A DNA stretch of 64,000 nucleotides from Caldicellulosiruptor bescii DSM 6725. GTDB lineage: Bacteria; Bacillota; Thermoanaerobacteria; Caldicellulosiruptorales; Caldicellulosiruptoraceae. A program made the translations under genes and the position numbers. The stretch lies in assembly GCF_000022325.1 (NCBI RefSeq), contig NC_012034.1, positions 2,479,501 to 2,543,500 on the forward strand. Direction: 5' to 3'. Numbering within the stretch: the first letter of the stretch is position 1; each line of letters starts with the position of its first letter. Shown here piece by piece: positions 46,590-55,378 of this stretch. Under the pieces are notes generated by a model. That model saw only the letters and a program-made list of their open reading frames with translations. It did no database searches and was not told the origin of the DNA.

Positions 46590-47906
46590 CTATCGAGACT
46601 GCATTCTTTTAAGCTCAGAAAGTTTTTGTTTATATAATGCTATCAATTTATCTGCAGCCTGTGTCGGTGTTAGCTGTTTGTATGCAAGCTGCTGAATGAT
46701 ATCATATGCTATATTTGCTATTTCTTGATTCTGTGATAGTGCATTCTGTGGTTTTGCTGCATACTTTACCGCTTCGTTTGTAACCCTCAATATTTCTGGA
46801 TCTAATTTATTTGCCTTTAACAATGCATCTCTGGCACTTGAACTTGCAGGAACTCCTCTTACATCAGTGAGTATTAGAGCAGCTTGTTTATCGTTTAAAA
46901 ACCAGTTAATAAATTTTGCAGCTTCTTTAGCATTCTTCGAAAGTTTATTTACAGATAACAATTGCGACGGTCTGACAGTTACTGCATAGTTTTTCAAGTT
47001 GTTGCCCCTGGGTGGTAATGTCATCGCCAAACTTGGAATCATAGCTTTATTTGCAGCATAAGTTGAAGTCCAATTCCATAAAATCCCTAATTCTCCTTTT
47101 AGCCATTTTGGATTTTGTTCTGGCTTACCTTGAAATGGCGCACTTTCTGCAAAAGGTTGAATAGCTCCTACATCAAATAATTTTTTCAAATAAGTAAAAG
47201 CTTCTATCAACTGATTCCTATTAAATCCTAATGTATAATCATCTAAAATCCAATCCTTTCCTGTTTTTTGACCAATATACGATGTCAAAACATAGTAACA
47301 GAGGATTTGATCAAAATTAAGCAAATAACTATTTTTATCTTTTTTGTGTACTTTTTCAGCTATTGATAGTAAGTTATCCCACGTCCAAACTGTATTTTCG
47401 TCGATATTAAACTTCTTAAAAAACTCTTTATTATATTGAAGTACCGAAGCATTAACACCTGTTGGAAGTCCAATAAGTTTTCCGTTTGAATAGCACCAGT
47501 CTTTTAAAAACTTCTCTTCAAATGGCTTTAAGTTGACCTCTTTGAAAGTTTTAAGGTCTGCAAAGAAATCTCCCTGGCTGCTCAGCTCACCAATCCATGT
47601 AACGTCAATCTGGATTATATCTGGAGCGGTTCTTCCCACAAGCTGGGTAATGAGCTTCTGCATGTAACCTTCAATACCGCCATACTCTGCATTAATTCTT
47701 ACATTAGGGTATTTCTTCATATACGCCTGAATTGCTGCCAAAGTGGCTTTGTGTCTTGCCTCTCCGCCCCACCACATAAACCTGAGTGTAACCTTTTTCG
47801 ATGCTGCCTTAGCTTTCTCAGACCCAGCGGTCGAAAAAGCAAAGAAGATCGACATAGTAAAAACTACTAACACAAGAGTTGCAATTAACCTTTTACTTTT
47901 TATCAC
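46590..47906 (-). CDS. Extracellular sugar-binding protein of the CUT1 transporter
   Basis: A 438-residue family-1 solute-binding protein (RFMWWGGEARHKAT near the N-terminus, DIIQIDVTWIGELSSQGDF). The signal peptide (residues 1-35) ends in AKAASKK and has no lipobox Cys, unusual for Gram-positive binding proteins. The GTG start at 47906 has a strong GGAGGGAGGAAG site. Homologues bind oligosaccharides. The transposase remnant lies immediately upstream, so its original promoter may have been displaced. Confidence 0.9.
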   Translation of the reverse strand: MIKSKRLIATLVLVVFTMSIFFAFSTAGSEKAKAASKKVTLRFMWWGGEARHKATLAAIQAYMKKYPNVRINAEYGGIEGYMQKLITQLVGRTAPDIIQIDVTWIGELSSQGDFFADLKTFKEVNLKPFEEKFLKDWCYSNGKLIGLPTGVNASVLQYNKEFFKKFNIDENTVWTWDNLLSIAEKVHKKDKNSYLLNFDQILCYYVLTSYIGQKTGKDWILDDYTLGFNRNQLIEAFTYLKKLFDVGAIQPFAESAPFQGKPEQNPKWLKGELGILWNWTSTYAANKAMIPSLAMTLPPRGNNLKNYAVTVRPSQLLSVNKLSKNAKEAAKFINWFLNDKQAALILTDVRGVPASSSARDALLKANKLDPEILRVTNEAVKYAAKPQNALSQNQEIANIAYDIIQQLAYKQLTPTQAADKLIALYKQKLSELKRMQSR

Positions 47907-47923
47907 TTTGACTTCCTCCCTCC

Positions 47924-47945
47924 ACTGTTTGTTTTGTTTTAATAG
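47924..47945. repeat. 22-bp direct repeat, copy 1
   Basis: The 22-base sequence beginning ACTGTTTGTTTTG occurs again, identically, at 49780-49801. This copy sits in the 5' leader of the binding-protein gene. Confidence 0.85.
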
Positions 47946-47956
47946 CCTTTTGCAAA

Positions 47957-47975
47957 AACGCTCAAGATGAGCGTT
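47957..47975 (-). terminator. Terminator-like hairpin upstream of the binding-protein gene
   Basis: On the minus strand AACGCTCA-TCT-TGAGCGTT followed by TTTTT. It would stop transcription entering the binding-protein gene from the transposase region, or form part of the insertion end. Confidence 0.5.
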
Positions 47976-48078
47976 ATCAAGCTTTACATAGAATCAAAAA
48001 AGACTGGTCACCCTCCTCATAATTGTAGTAAAATATGATTATATAAAACAAATTTTCTACTATGAGGAGGGTTCCAAA

Positions 48079-49513
48079 ATGTTCAACACCAAACCTAAAC
48101 AACTTTCTTTCATAGCCCTATTCTCCCACCTAAAGGCTTTGGCTCTCTACAAGCCTGAAAGCCTCTTGGGCTTGTTCAATAAATTCATTGACTTGTCACA
48201 TTATATACCTTCTTCTTTCTACAATGCCTACTACAAATATTTCGGTAAGCATAGATACTTCTCTTTAGAATCTATGCTTTGTTGCTTCCTCGTCCAAAAA
48301 TTGCTCAAACTCAATACTTTAACTCAGCTTCGTGCTGTCTTACTCAACTCATTCGAACTTCGCTCATTTTGTAATCTTCATGGCAATGTCCCTTCTATCT
48401 CTACTCTCTCTCGCTTTAGAAAAATATTTGCAAGTGAAATCCATAAACTTTTTCAAAATATCTCTATCCATGCACATAATATTTCCATCCAACAATGCCC
48501 TCAAGATTCTTCAATCTTAATCTTTGATACAACTGGCATCGTCCCACAGGTCCGTGAAAACAACCCTAAATTCATTCATCTACTGCTGAAAAATACCTCA
48601 AAAGCTAACCCTGAACTTCCCTCTGAAAAAGTCTACTCTCTCGTTTATTCTTCTTTGCCTAAAACTGCTAACGCTAATTCTAACATCCGTCTTATGTTTG
48701 TAAATGGCCATTTCTGCTGGGCTTTGAAATTTGTTGTCATCATAAGCGCTCTCGGTATTCCTTTAGCATTAGTCCCTCTGTTTAACTATGATTCCCCTTC
48801 CTCTGACCCACAAGAAACAAAAGCTATCTCCGACTTCTGCCGCTTTAATTCCTTCGCTCGAAACTCTATTCTCCTACATCCTTAAAAATTTCTCTACCAT
48901 CAATCGCTGACAGTGCTTTGGATTCCCACAACATATACTCCGCTTTAAAAAATACTTTTAACTTCTTCAAAATCGTTATTCTTCTTAATACAAGAGCTTC
49001 TAAAAATAATACTACACCTACATCAAGCCCTAATATTGTTATTTCTGAAGATGGTGCTTCTTCTTGTAAAAAGTTCAATCTACCTTTTAAACCCAAAGGC
49101 AAATGTCAGGGTAAAAATCGCTCTTTGCGCCTTAAATGGACTTGCCCTATGTCACAATACAAAGATGGCAAACGTGTCTGCTCTTGCCCTCAACCTTGTA
49201 CTACCTCTAAATCGGGGGCAATAGTTTATATATCCTGACGATTTTCGCTCTTTCCCAAGTCTGAGCAGAAATTCTCAAGAGTTTTTTGACCTCTACAAAA
49301 AACGTGTTGCTGTAGAGCAGACTATTTTCCACCTGAAATCCTACATGGGCTCTGATACTATTCTGTCCTTATGACCATATTTCTATTTTCTCTGATTTCT
49401 TGATATCTGCCATTACTTTTTCTCTTTTATTTATCCTCGCTCACAACATTAAGCTTTATTGCTCTAAATCGACTATCAAAAAGCTTAACAAACTCAAAAA
49501 ACTTATCGCTTAA
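48079..49513 (+). pseudogene. Degenerate DDE transposase gene (IS1182/IS5-like)
   Basis: The first part (48079-48885) encodes an N-terminal transposase domain of the DUF772 type and the first catalytic region (ILIFDTTGIVPQVREN). After about 48885 the sense continues in another frame (SIADSALDSHNIYSALKNTF), then in a third from about 49227 (DDFRSFPSLSRNS; RVAVEQTIFHLKSYMG with the catalytic Glu region), and again shifts near 49370 (DHISIFSDFLISAITFSLLF) to the stop at 49511. At least three frameshifts make it inactive. It is preceded by GAGGAGGG. Family assignment is approximate. Confidence 0.85.
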
Positions 49514-49779
49514 AACCACTATTTTTTTGAATCTATTTCTTACAAAAAATTTATAGTTTTGTTTTTTCTTAACCTTCTAAAACCAAGAAGTTTAGAAGGC
49601 TTAGGATATTATTGTCTTTTTTGAAGTTGTTAATTTTTGTCATATGTTTGTTGCTGATTATTTTTGTTGGTATTGATAATATTTGGTTTTCACTTCTCTT
49701 TTCTTTTTGTATCTTGATTGTATTTCATGTTAGTATTGGTGCCTTTTACCTTCAATCACCACCTATTTTGCAAACACCT

Positions 49780-49801
49780 ACTGTTTGTTTTGTTTTAATA
49801 G
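49780..49801. repeat. 22-bp direct repeat, copy 2
   Basis: Identical to 47924-47945; the two copies flank the transposase pseudogene region of about 1.8 kb. Confidence 0.85.
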
Positions 49802-49960
49802 ATTTGATTGTGCAATTTTATAATAACATGGTTAAATATATTTAAAAAGGTACTTTACTTTACAATAGGTATCATAAAATTACTTCTTTGTTTTGTGAAT
49901 AAATCATAATAAGAGTAGTGTTTTTTGAACACCTTGAACAAGTTAAGATCCCACAGTTGT

Positions 49961-50066
49961 GTAAACATAAATTGAGCCATTTCTCACCCGTGGATTAAAA
50001 GAATAAAGTCTCAAAAATAAACCAAAATTTTACATCAAGGCGAGAAATGACTCAATCAGTATTTAC
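49961..50066. repeat. 106-base inverted-repeat element
   Basis: 28-base arms at 49961-49988 and 50039-50066 are complementary at about 22 positions, with a conserved core ATTGAG(C/T)CATTTCTC. The 50-base interior has no gene. It may be a MITE or an insertion-sequence remnant. Confidence 0.6.
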
Positions 50067-50120
50067 CGTAGTTTTCTGTGATTTTAAGTTATTTGTTGTA
50101 GTAAAGTAACTTGTTTTCTA

Positions 50121-51740
50121 TCATTTTCTTTGCATATATCTGTTATAAGCATTCTGATAAATCTTTATAGCTTCTTCTATCTTCATTTTCTTTAGAGTTT
50201 TTACAAAAGCATCATAATTATTATACTTGCCTGTCATCATCTTCAAAAACATCTCATCATAATAAGTATTTATGGTATTCATAATATTTGCAATTTCTTT
50301 AGTCTCTTCTGGGGTTAAGAAAAGCGAAACTGGACCTAATGCAATATCATTTTTAACCATACCCCAATTCTTTGAAGCTTCTTTTTGTTGAGGCAACTGC
50401 AAGTTGATTTGTAATGTATACTCCCTGGATTGGACAAATGGACCATAAATCAGCGCATATTTAGCTAATGCCTGTTTTGGCCCTAATCCTTGCGGGTTGT
50501 AAAGAATTTCATCGGTATAAATTGGTCGGCCGTTTTTAATCATATAAGATTTTCCTTTTACACCAAAATTAAAAGCCATATACCCATCCTTGCTATAAGC
50601 CCAGTCGAGCGCACGGCATGCTGCCTCTATGTTCTTACAGCTGGTTGTAATTGCTGCTGCTCTTCCCGTAAAAGGATACTCATTTTGACCGATTCGTGCT
50701 ATTTCACCTTTTTTCAGTACTGGATATTTCACACCTATTAAATCAAAGTCTGTCCCTTTCTTTGCTGCTAAAAAGGCACCCATATGCCCCGAAATTATCC
50801 CCAGATATGCTCCAATTTTGTCGCTCAAAACATTTGCTTGAATTGTTTGTTGATTCATCGTCAGTATATCTGGATCAATCAACCCATCTTTCCACCATTT
50901 TGCCAAAGTATTCATAAACTCTTTAAACTGAGGTTCAATTGCTCCATATTTAACTCTTCCATTTACTTGGAAGAAGTCTGTTTTTATTCCCCACGCCCCA
51001 ACTAAAAAGCTGCAATAGTCAAAAACAGCTCTCGGATTTGCAGCACCTCTTAACATTGAAAAAGGTCTTTCGTCTGCTTTTCCATTTCCGTTCGGGTCTC
51101 TGGTTTTAAACGCCTTCAACATTTTATACCATTCATCTACTGTCTCTGGCGGAGCAATTTTAAGTTTTTCAAGCCAATCCCTTCTAACCTGAGGACCGTA
51201 ATATGCATCTATTGGCGTTTCTTTTAAAGCAGGGAAACCATAGATTTTTCCACTAATTGAGCTTACCATCCTTTTGATTTGAGGGTTTTTATCAAGAAGT
51301 CTTTTTAAATTTGGTGCATACTTGGGTATGTAATCATTCAACGGCACAATTACCTTGTCAATGATGGCTTTTTCAGGACCTCCAGGATAGCCATCCCATC
51401 CCCATTCTATTATGTCAGTTAACTGTCGAGAAGCTATCATTAAATTGAACTGGTCTTGTGCAGCAGATGTAGCAAGAGGTGGATGTTTAAAAACAAATTT
51501 TACTCCTGTAGATTTTTCCATCAACTGATAACATGGTATTTCAGCAAAACTTTTGTAAAATAGAGAAGCTTCATTACTCATAGGAACAAAATAAGTCAGA
51601 GTAACTTTTTTTGTGGTGGCTAAGGCTTTTGATTATGGCGAAAGCATGCCTATACTTGAAATGATAAAAACAATACATACTAGCAATACCACAACTTTAA
51701 AAAATTCTTTTGATCTTATAAACGTTCTTGAACAAATCAT
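50121..51740 (-). pseudogene. Extracellular solute-binding protein gene with in-frame stop in the signal-peptide region
   Basis: From the ATG at 51740 (RBS AAGGAGG) the frame encodes a basic N-terminus and hydrophobic core (VVVLLVCIVFIISSIGMLSP), then a TAA at 51633-51635 (codon 36), then SKALATTKKVTLTYFVP and an intact binding-protein body of about 490 residues (DIIEWGWDGYPGGPEKA, FPALKETPIDAYYGP). The body is of the LplA/AlgQ-like family-1 type of about 540 residues. Either a nonsense mutation has inactivated it or the base is an error; reinitiation at 51581 would give a protein without a signal. No permease genes are adjacent. Upstream repeats link it to the pectin genes. Confidence 0.8.
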
Positions 51741-51775
51741 TTTGATTCCTCCTTATTTTTTTTGTTTTCATTTTA

Positions 51776-51781
51776 ATTATA
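51776..51781 (-). promoter_or_regulatory. -10 box of the pectin-linked binding-protein gene
   Basis: TATAAT on the minus strand, about 36 bases before the ATG. The -35 position reads ACTCTC, a poor match, which fits dependence on an activator bound at the adjacent repeats. Confidence 0.6.
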
Positions 51782-51806
51782 TCAACCTCCTTTCACTCGA
51801 GAGTAG

Positions 51807-51937
51807 CTGAATTTATTAAAACCATACTGAAAATATTAAACCCATATAAAAGCTCAAAAAAACTCAGATTTTTTAGACATTCCAGTAATTTACATGCGGA
51901 AAATTTTAAAGTGACCTGGACAATTTTAAGGTACTGT
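51807..51937 (-). promoter_or_regulatory. Two tandem 20-bp direct-repeat pairs (candidate AraC-type operators)
   Basis: Pair 1: CTGAATTTATTAAAACCATA (51807-51826) and CTGAAAATATTAAACCCATA (51827-51846), 17 of 20 identical. Pair 2: units starting GGAAAATTTTAAAG (51898-51917) and GGACAATTTTAAGG (51918-51937). The same two pair types occur at 54592-54699. Pair 1 ends just upstream of the -35 position. Direct repeats with about 20-bp period are the usual binding mode of AraC-type activators. Confidence 0.65.
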
Positions 51938-51941
51938 ACTT

Positions 51942-53285
51942 CTACTCAGCAATCAGATTCATTGTATTGTTCAGACTCAAAATCTTAGAATAATCTGCTG
52001 TATCTTTTGCCCTGCATCTGTAAAACTCTACATTCTCACAATTGTTAAGTTCAAAAGCAGCACCTTCCTGTTCCAGTACAGTAACATTCATAAATCTTAT
52101 GTTCTTTACAGTATTTATGACAAACCCTCTTTTAGCCATTGGCTCTAAATAACTCATCATTGCTGGAAGTTCTGGTTCAGGGTTTTGAGCCATCTCAACA
52201 GTAACATTAGAAAACACAACATCCTCAATTGGCATCTCTGTAAGTCCATATAAAAATCCTGCTGCTGCTCTTGCCTGCCTTACAACAACATCACTTATAT
52301 ATATTCTTCTAACAACTGGTGTTGTATCATCAACAGGATATGGAGACTTATCCCAAACTCTCTTTTCTTTTCCACCTTTACCGCAATGGTAATACATGTA
52401 AAATGCAAATGGGCACATAACATTTTTCATTACAATGTTCGAAACTCTTATATCCTCAACAACTCCTCCACGACCTCTTCTTGTCTTTATTCTTATTCCT
52501 CTGTCTGTGCCTTCAAAAATACAGTTTGAAATAACAACATTCCGAACACCGCCACTCATCTCACTTCCGATAACAACACCGCCATGACCGTGTGCCATTA
52601 TACAGTTTGTTATTGTAATATTCTCACAAGGTATTCTTTCTTTGCAGTCTTCTGTTCCAGACTTTAGCGTCACACAATCATCACCAACATCTATGTAGCA
52701 GTTTGATATTCTGACGCCTTTACATGACTCCGGATTTATCCCATCTGTGTTTGGTGAATCATATGGATTTTGAATCTTTATATTGTGAACTGTAACATTC
52801 TGGCACTCTATGGGATTTACCGTCCAGCTTGGAGAGTTTATAATCTTTATTCCTTCGATAGTAACGTTGTTACACCTGTAAAAACAGATAGAACGAGGTC
52901 TTGGATATTTTAACTCTTTATTTCTGTGAAGACGCCACCACTTTTCGCCCTGTCCATCAATTGTGCCAAACCCCACTACTGCAACATTTTCTGCATCTTC
53001 TGCATATATCAGTGGAGAGTAAACCTGCATCTCTTCGCCTTCCCATCTTGTGTATACAAGTGGATAGTCTTCTTCATCCTGTGAAAATTTCAGCACAGCA
53101 CCGCTTTCAATATAAAGTGTCATGTTACTTTTAAGATGTAGTGCACCTATATGATAAATACCAGCGGGAACATAAACTGTTCCACCACCGTTTTTTTCAC
53201 ATACCTCAATTGCTTTTTTAAACGCTTCTGTGTCTTTATCTACTCCGTTTCCTTTCGCACCAAAATTACAAACATTGTAAATCAT
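51942..53285 (-). CDS. GH28 polygalacturonase, cytoplasmic exo type
   Basis: A 447-residue right-handed beta-helix enzyme with all four GH28 motifs: NTDGINPES, VGDDCVTLKSG, GHGGVVIGSEMSGG and RIKTRRGRGG. The N-terminal GAKGNGVDKDTEAFKKAIE is the usual pectate-lyase-superfamily start. Lack of a signal peptide and the neighbourhood indicate that it removes terminal galacturonate from imported oligogalacturonides or rhamnogalacturonan pieces. It follows the GH105 gene by 39 bases. Confidence 0.93.
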   Translation of the reverse strand: MIYNVCNFGAKGNGVDKDTEAFKKAIEVCEKNGGGTVYVPAGIYHIGALHLKSNMTLYIESGAVLKFSQDEEDYPLVYTRWEGEEMQVYSPLIYAEDAENVAVVGFGTIDGQGEKWWRLHRNKELKYPRPRSICFYRCNNVTIEGIKIINSPSWTVNPIECQNVTVHNIKIQNPYDSPNTDGINPESCKGVRISNCYIDVGDDCVTLKSGTEDCKERIPCENITITNCIMAHGHGGVVIGSEMSGGVRNVVISNCIFEGTDRGIRIKTRRGRGGVVEDIRVSNIVMKNVMCPFAFYMYYHCGKGGKEKRVWDKSPYPVDDTTPVVRRIYISDVVVRQARAAAGFLYGLTEMPIEDVVFSNVTVEMAQNPEPELPAMMSYLEPMAKRGFVINTVKNIRFMNVTVLEQEGAAFELNNCENVEFYRCRAKDTADYSKILSLNNTMNLIAE

Positions 53286-53324
53286 TTTAAACTTTTGCCC
53301 TCCTGTTTGACTTTAATCTTTCTG

Positions 53325-54446
53325 TTAAAAAAGTCTTTCAACCCATGCGGAAGCTTTCAAAAACGCTCCAACACCTTTCAAATCATCTGTTTTTATTGGC
53401 TCACTGATGTAATATTCATATGAACCATCTCTGTACGGATTCCCACCAAGCCCTGCAACCATACAAACTCCATTTAAGCTCAAATGTCCATTGTGGTCTT
53501 TTTCTAAGAACCTATAAATTATCCCCTCATATGCCCTTTCTAATGCATCTAAGTACTTTGAAGAAAGGTATCCATTGTGTATGCCTTTTGCAAGTGCATA
53601 TACAAACATACATGATGCCGAAGCTTCTGGATAGTTACCATTTTTACCAATATAGTTTACAACTTGATACCACACACCTGTCTCTGGGTCTTGATACTTT
53701 AAAATGGCATCCATAAGCTGCCTGAAAATAGCTAAAATTGTATCTCTTGATTGGTGATTCTGTGGAAGAAAATCGAGAACATCAACTATTGCCATTGCAA
53801 ACCAGCCAAGTGCTCTTCCCCAGAAATTTGGAGAGCAGCCTGTGATTTTATTTGCCCATTTTTGCTGTCTGCTTTCATCCCAGCCGTGATAATGAAGACC
53901 AGTCACTGGGTCTTTAGTATGCTTTGCACAAAGAATGACCTGTCTTACAACATCGTCGAATATCTCTTCTGCTTCATCTTTTCCTATCAAAGTTGCATAC
54001 TCAGCATAAAATGGCGAACCCATATATATCCCATCAAGCCACATCTGGTGCGGGTATATCTTTTTGTGCCAAAATCCACCTTCTACCGTTCTTGGATGAG
54101 TCTTGAGCTGTTCTCTTAAAAGCTGAGCTGCTTTTTTGTACTTTTCTTCACCTGTTTTTCTATACAAAAACAATACAGCTTTACCATTGTTTATATGGTC
54201 TATGTTGTATTCATCAAGAGAATATTTTTTTATGCTTCCATCTTCTTTGACAAAATAGTCTATATTTTTCTTTATGTATTCAAAATATTTCTCATCCTTG
54301 GTGTTTTCATAAATATATTCTAAACCTTTGAACACAACACCATAGTCATATTGCCATTTATCAATAAGATCTGGAAACTTAAAAAGTGCACTATCTGCCA
54401 TTTTGACAGAATAGCTTTCTTTTGCGAGCTGTTTTAATTTTTGCAT
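53325..54446 (-). CDS. GH105 unsaturated glucuronyl/rhamnogalacturonyl hydrolase
   Basis: About 373 residues, an (alpha/alpha)6 barrel of the YteR/YesR family. The catalytic Asp is in MWLDGIYMGSPFYAEYA. It hydrolyses the unsaturated uronic acid released by pectate or rhamnogalacturonan lyases, in the cytoplasm. I choose the ATG at 54446, since AAAGGA lies 10 bases upstream; a GTG at 54455 would be too close to it. First gene of the GH105-GH28 unit. Confidence 0.92.
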   Translation of the reverse strand: MQKLKQLAKESYSVKMADSALFKFPDLIDKWQYDYGVVFKGLEYIYENTKDEKYFEYIKKNIDYFVKEDGSIKKYSLDEYNIDHINNGKAVLFLYRKTGEEKYKKAAQLLREQLKTHPRTVEGGFWHKKIYPHQMWLDGIYMGSPFYAEYATLIGKDEAEEIFDDVVRQVILCAKHTKDPVTGLHYHGWDESRQQKWANKITGCSPNFWGRALGWFAMAIVDVLDFLPQNHQSRDTILAIFRQLMDAILKYQDPETGVWYQVVNYIGKNGNYPEASASCMFVYALAKGIHNGYLSSKYLDALERAYEGIIYRFLEKDHNGHLSLNGVCMVAGLGGNPYRDGSYEYYISEPIKTDDLKGVGAFLKASAWVERLF

Positions 54447-54519
54447 ATAACCCACGTCCTTTCTTAGCGAATAAGTGAGAAGATAATAATCAGAATTAAA
54501 TTATTATTTGAATTTTTGC

Positions 54520-54525
54520 ATTATA
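54520..54525 (-). promoter_or_regulatory. -10 box of the GH105-GH28 unit
   Basis: TATAAT on the minus strand, about 75 bases before the GH105 start. The 17-base-spaced -35 (TGATTT) is poor, again fitting activator control. Confidence 0.5.
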
Positions 54526-54591
54526 TATTGTGCATATTCAATAAATCACTTTTTCATTACTATTTTAATTTGAAAACTAAATGATTTCATC

Positions 54592-54699
54592 AAGAAAATA
54601 TTAATGTTGACATGAAAATATTAACATATGAACAAAACATGCTCTCTTAAAATATACAAGGAAAATTTTAAACTCATATTGACAATTTTAATGATAGAC
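54592..54699 (-). promoter_or_regulatory. Two tandem 20-bp direct-repeat pairs upstream of GH105
   Basis: Pair 1: AAGAAAATATTAATGTTGAC (54592-54611) and ATGAAAATATTAACATATGA (54612-54631). Pair 2: units starting GGAAAATTTTAAAC (54660-54679) and TGACAATTTTAATG (54680-54699). The array is arranged as at 51807-51937, and it is the only recognisable content of the gap between the LUD gene and GH105 apart from the -10. Confidence 0.65.
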
Positions 54700-54709
54700 C
54701 ATCATTTTT

Positions 54710-55348
54710 TTAGAATCCTATTTCAAAAGGCACAATAATAATATTTAAACGTCCTTCGAATTTCATTCCATGGTTGATTATGGTTATATAGTTGCACATC
54801 CTTGCTTTTATTTGACAGTCCATGCAGTATCCTGTTTCAATACATGGTGTTTTGTGATTATTTCTTTTAGAGTTCATGGGTGCAATCTTTTTCAATCTTT
54901 TGAACGCCTCATCAAGGTCTTCTACAACTTTGTTAACCCCAGCAACAATTATTACTTTTTTTGGTCCAAATATCATAGCAGATACTCTGTTGCCCGAACA
55001 ATCAACATTTACAAGCTCACCATTTTTTGTTATTGCATTTGTTGAAGTTACAAGTATATCTGCTAAAAGCGATTGTCTAAAAAGTTCTATCCGTTCTTCA
55101 GCAGTCATTGGTTTGTATCTGTCAAAAAGTTTATATGGACCGTTTCTGAATATTTCAATAAGTCCAAGTTCTTCTATTGTAACAGAACCCCCGAGGGCAA
55201 TACTTGAACCCTCGGGGATAAGTTCTAAAACTTTATTTTTTGCATCTTCCAAGGTTGGTGCATAAAATGCATTATATTTTTTTCTATTTAGCCTCTCAAC
55301 AATGTCCTTAGCAATCAGCTCATTGTGCCACATTTTATATTTGTTCAT
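54710..55348 (-). CDS. LUD-domain protein (LutC/YkgG-like) with cysteine motif
   Basis: About 212 residues of the LUD family (SIALGGSVTIEELGLIE, LVTSTNAITKNGELVNVD-like segment, VDCSGNRVSAMIFGPKKVI). Near the C-terminus is a cysteine set C-x5-C-x2-C-x6-C (CIETGYCMDCQIKARMC), possibly for an Fe-S cluster or zinc. LutC proteins act in lactate oxidation, but this subfamily's reaction is unknown. Start at ATG 55348, with GGAGGG 10 bases upstream. It is the last gene of the kdgR-kdgA-kdgK-kduI-kduD unit, 12-30 bases after kduD. Confidence 0.8.
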   Translation of the reverse strand: MNKYKMWHNELIAKDIVERLNRKKYNAFYAPTLEDAKNKVLELIPEGSSIALGGSVTIEELGLIEIFRNGPYKLFDRYKPMTAEERIELFRQSLLADILVTSTNAITKNGELVNVDCSGNRVSAMIFGPKKVIIVAGVNKVVEDLDEAFKRLKKIAPMNSKRNNHKTPCIETGYCMDCQIKARMCNYITIINHGMKFEGRLNIIIVPFEIGF

Positions 55349-55378
55349 ATTAATATAACCCTCCAAAAAATAGTAAAG

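Larger units (their letters stand above)
49514..50120. other. Gene-free decayed region between transposase remnant and binding-protein gene
   Basis: About 600 AT-rich bases. It contains a 9-bp hairpin (CCTTCTAAA 49573-49581, TTTAGAAGG 49591-49599), the second copy of the 22-bp direct repeat (49780-49801) and a 106-base inverted-repeat element (49961-50066). A 77-codon hydrophobic frame at 49612-49845 has no convincing features. The sequence just beyond the second 22-bp copy contains a TATAAA-like motif on the minus strand that could be the former promoter of the sugar transporter. Confidence 0.6.

Noticed and set aside
47957..47989. cre site near the sugar-binding-protein leader (TTGATAACGCTCATC)
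   Set aside because: Two conserved positions of the consensus are violated, and the sequence is part of a hairpin.
49612..49845. 77-codon hydrophobic frame
   Set aside because: AT-rich decayed DNA easily gives Phe/Leu/Ile-rich frames; no RBS of quality and it runs over the 22-bp repeat.
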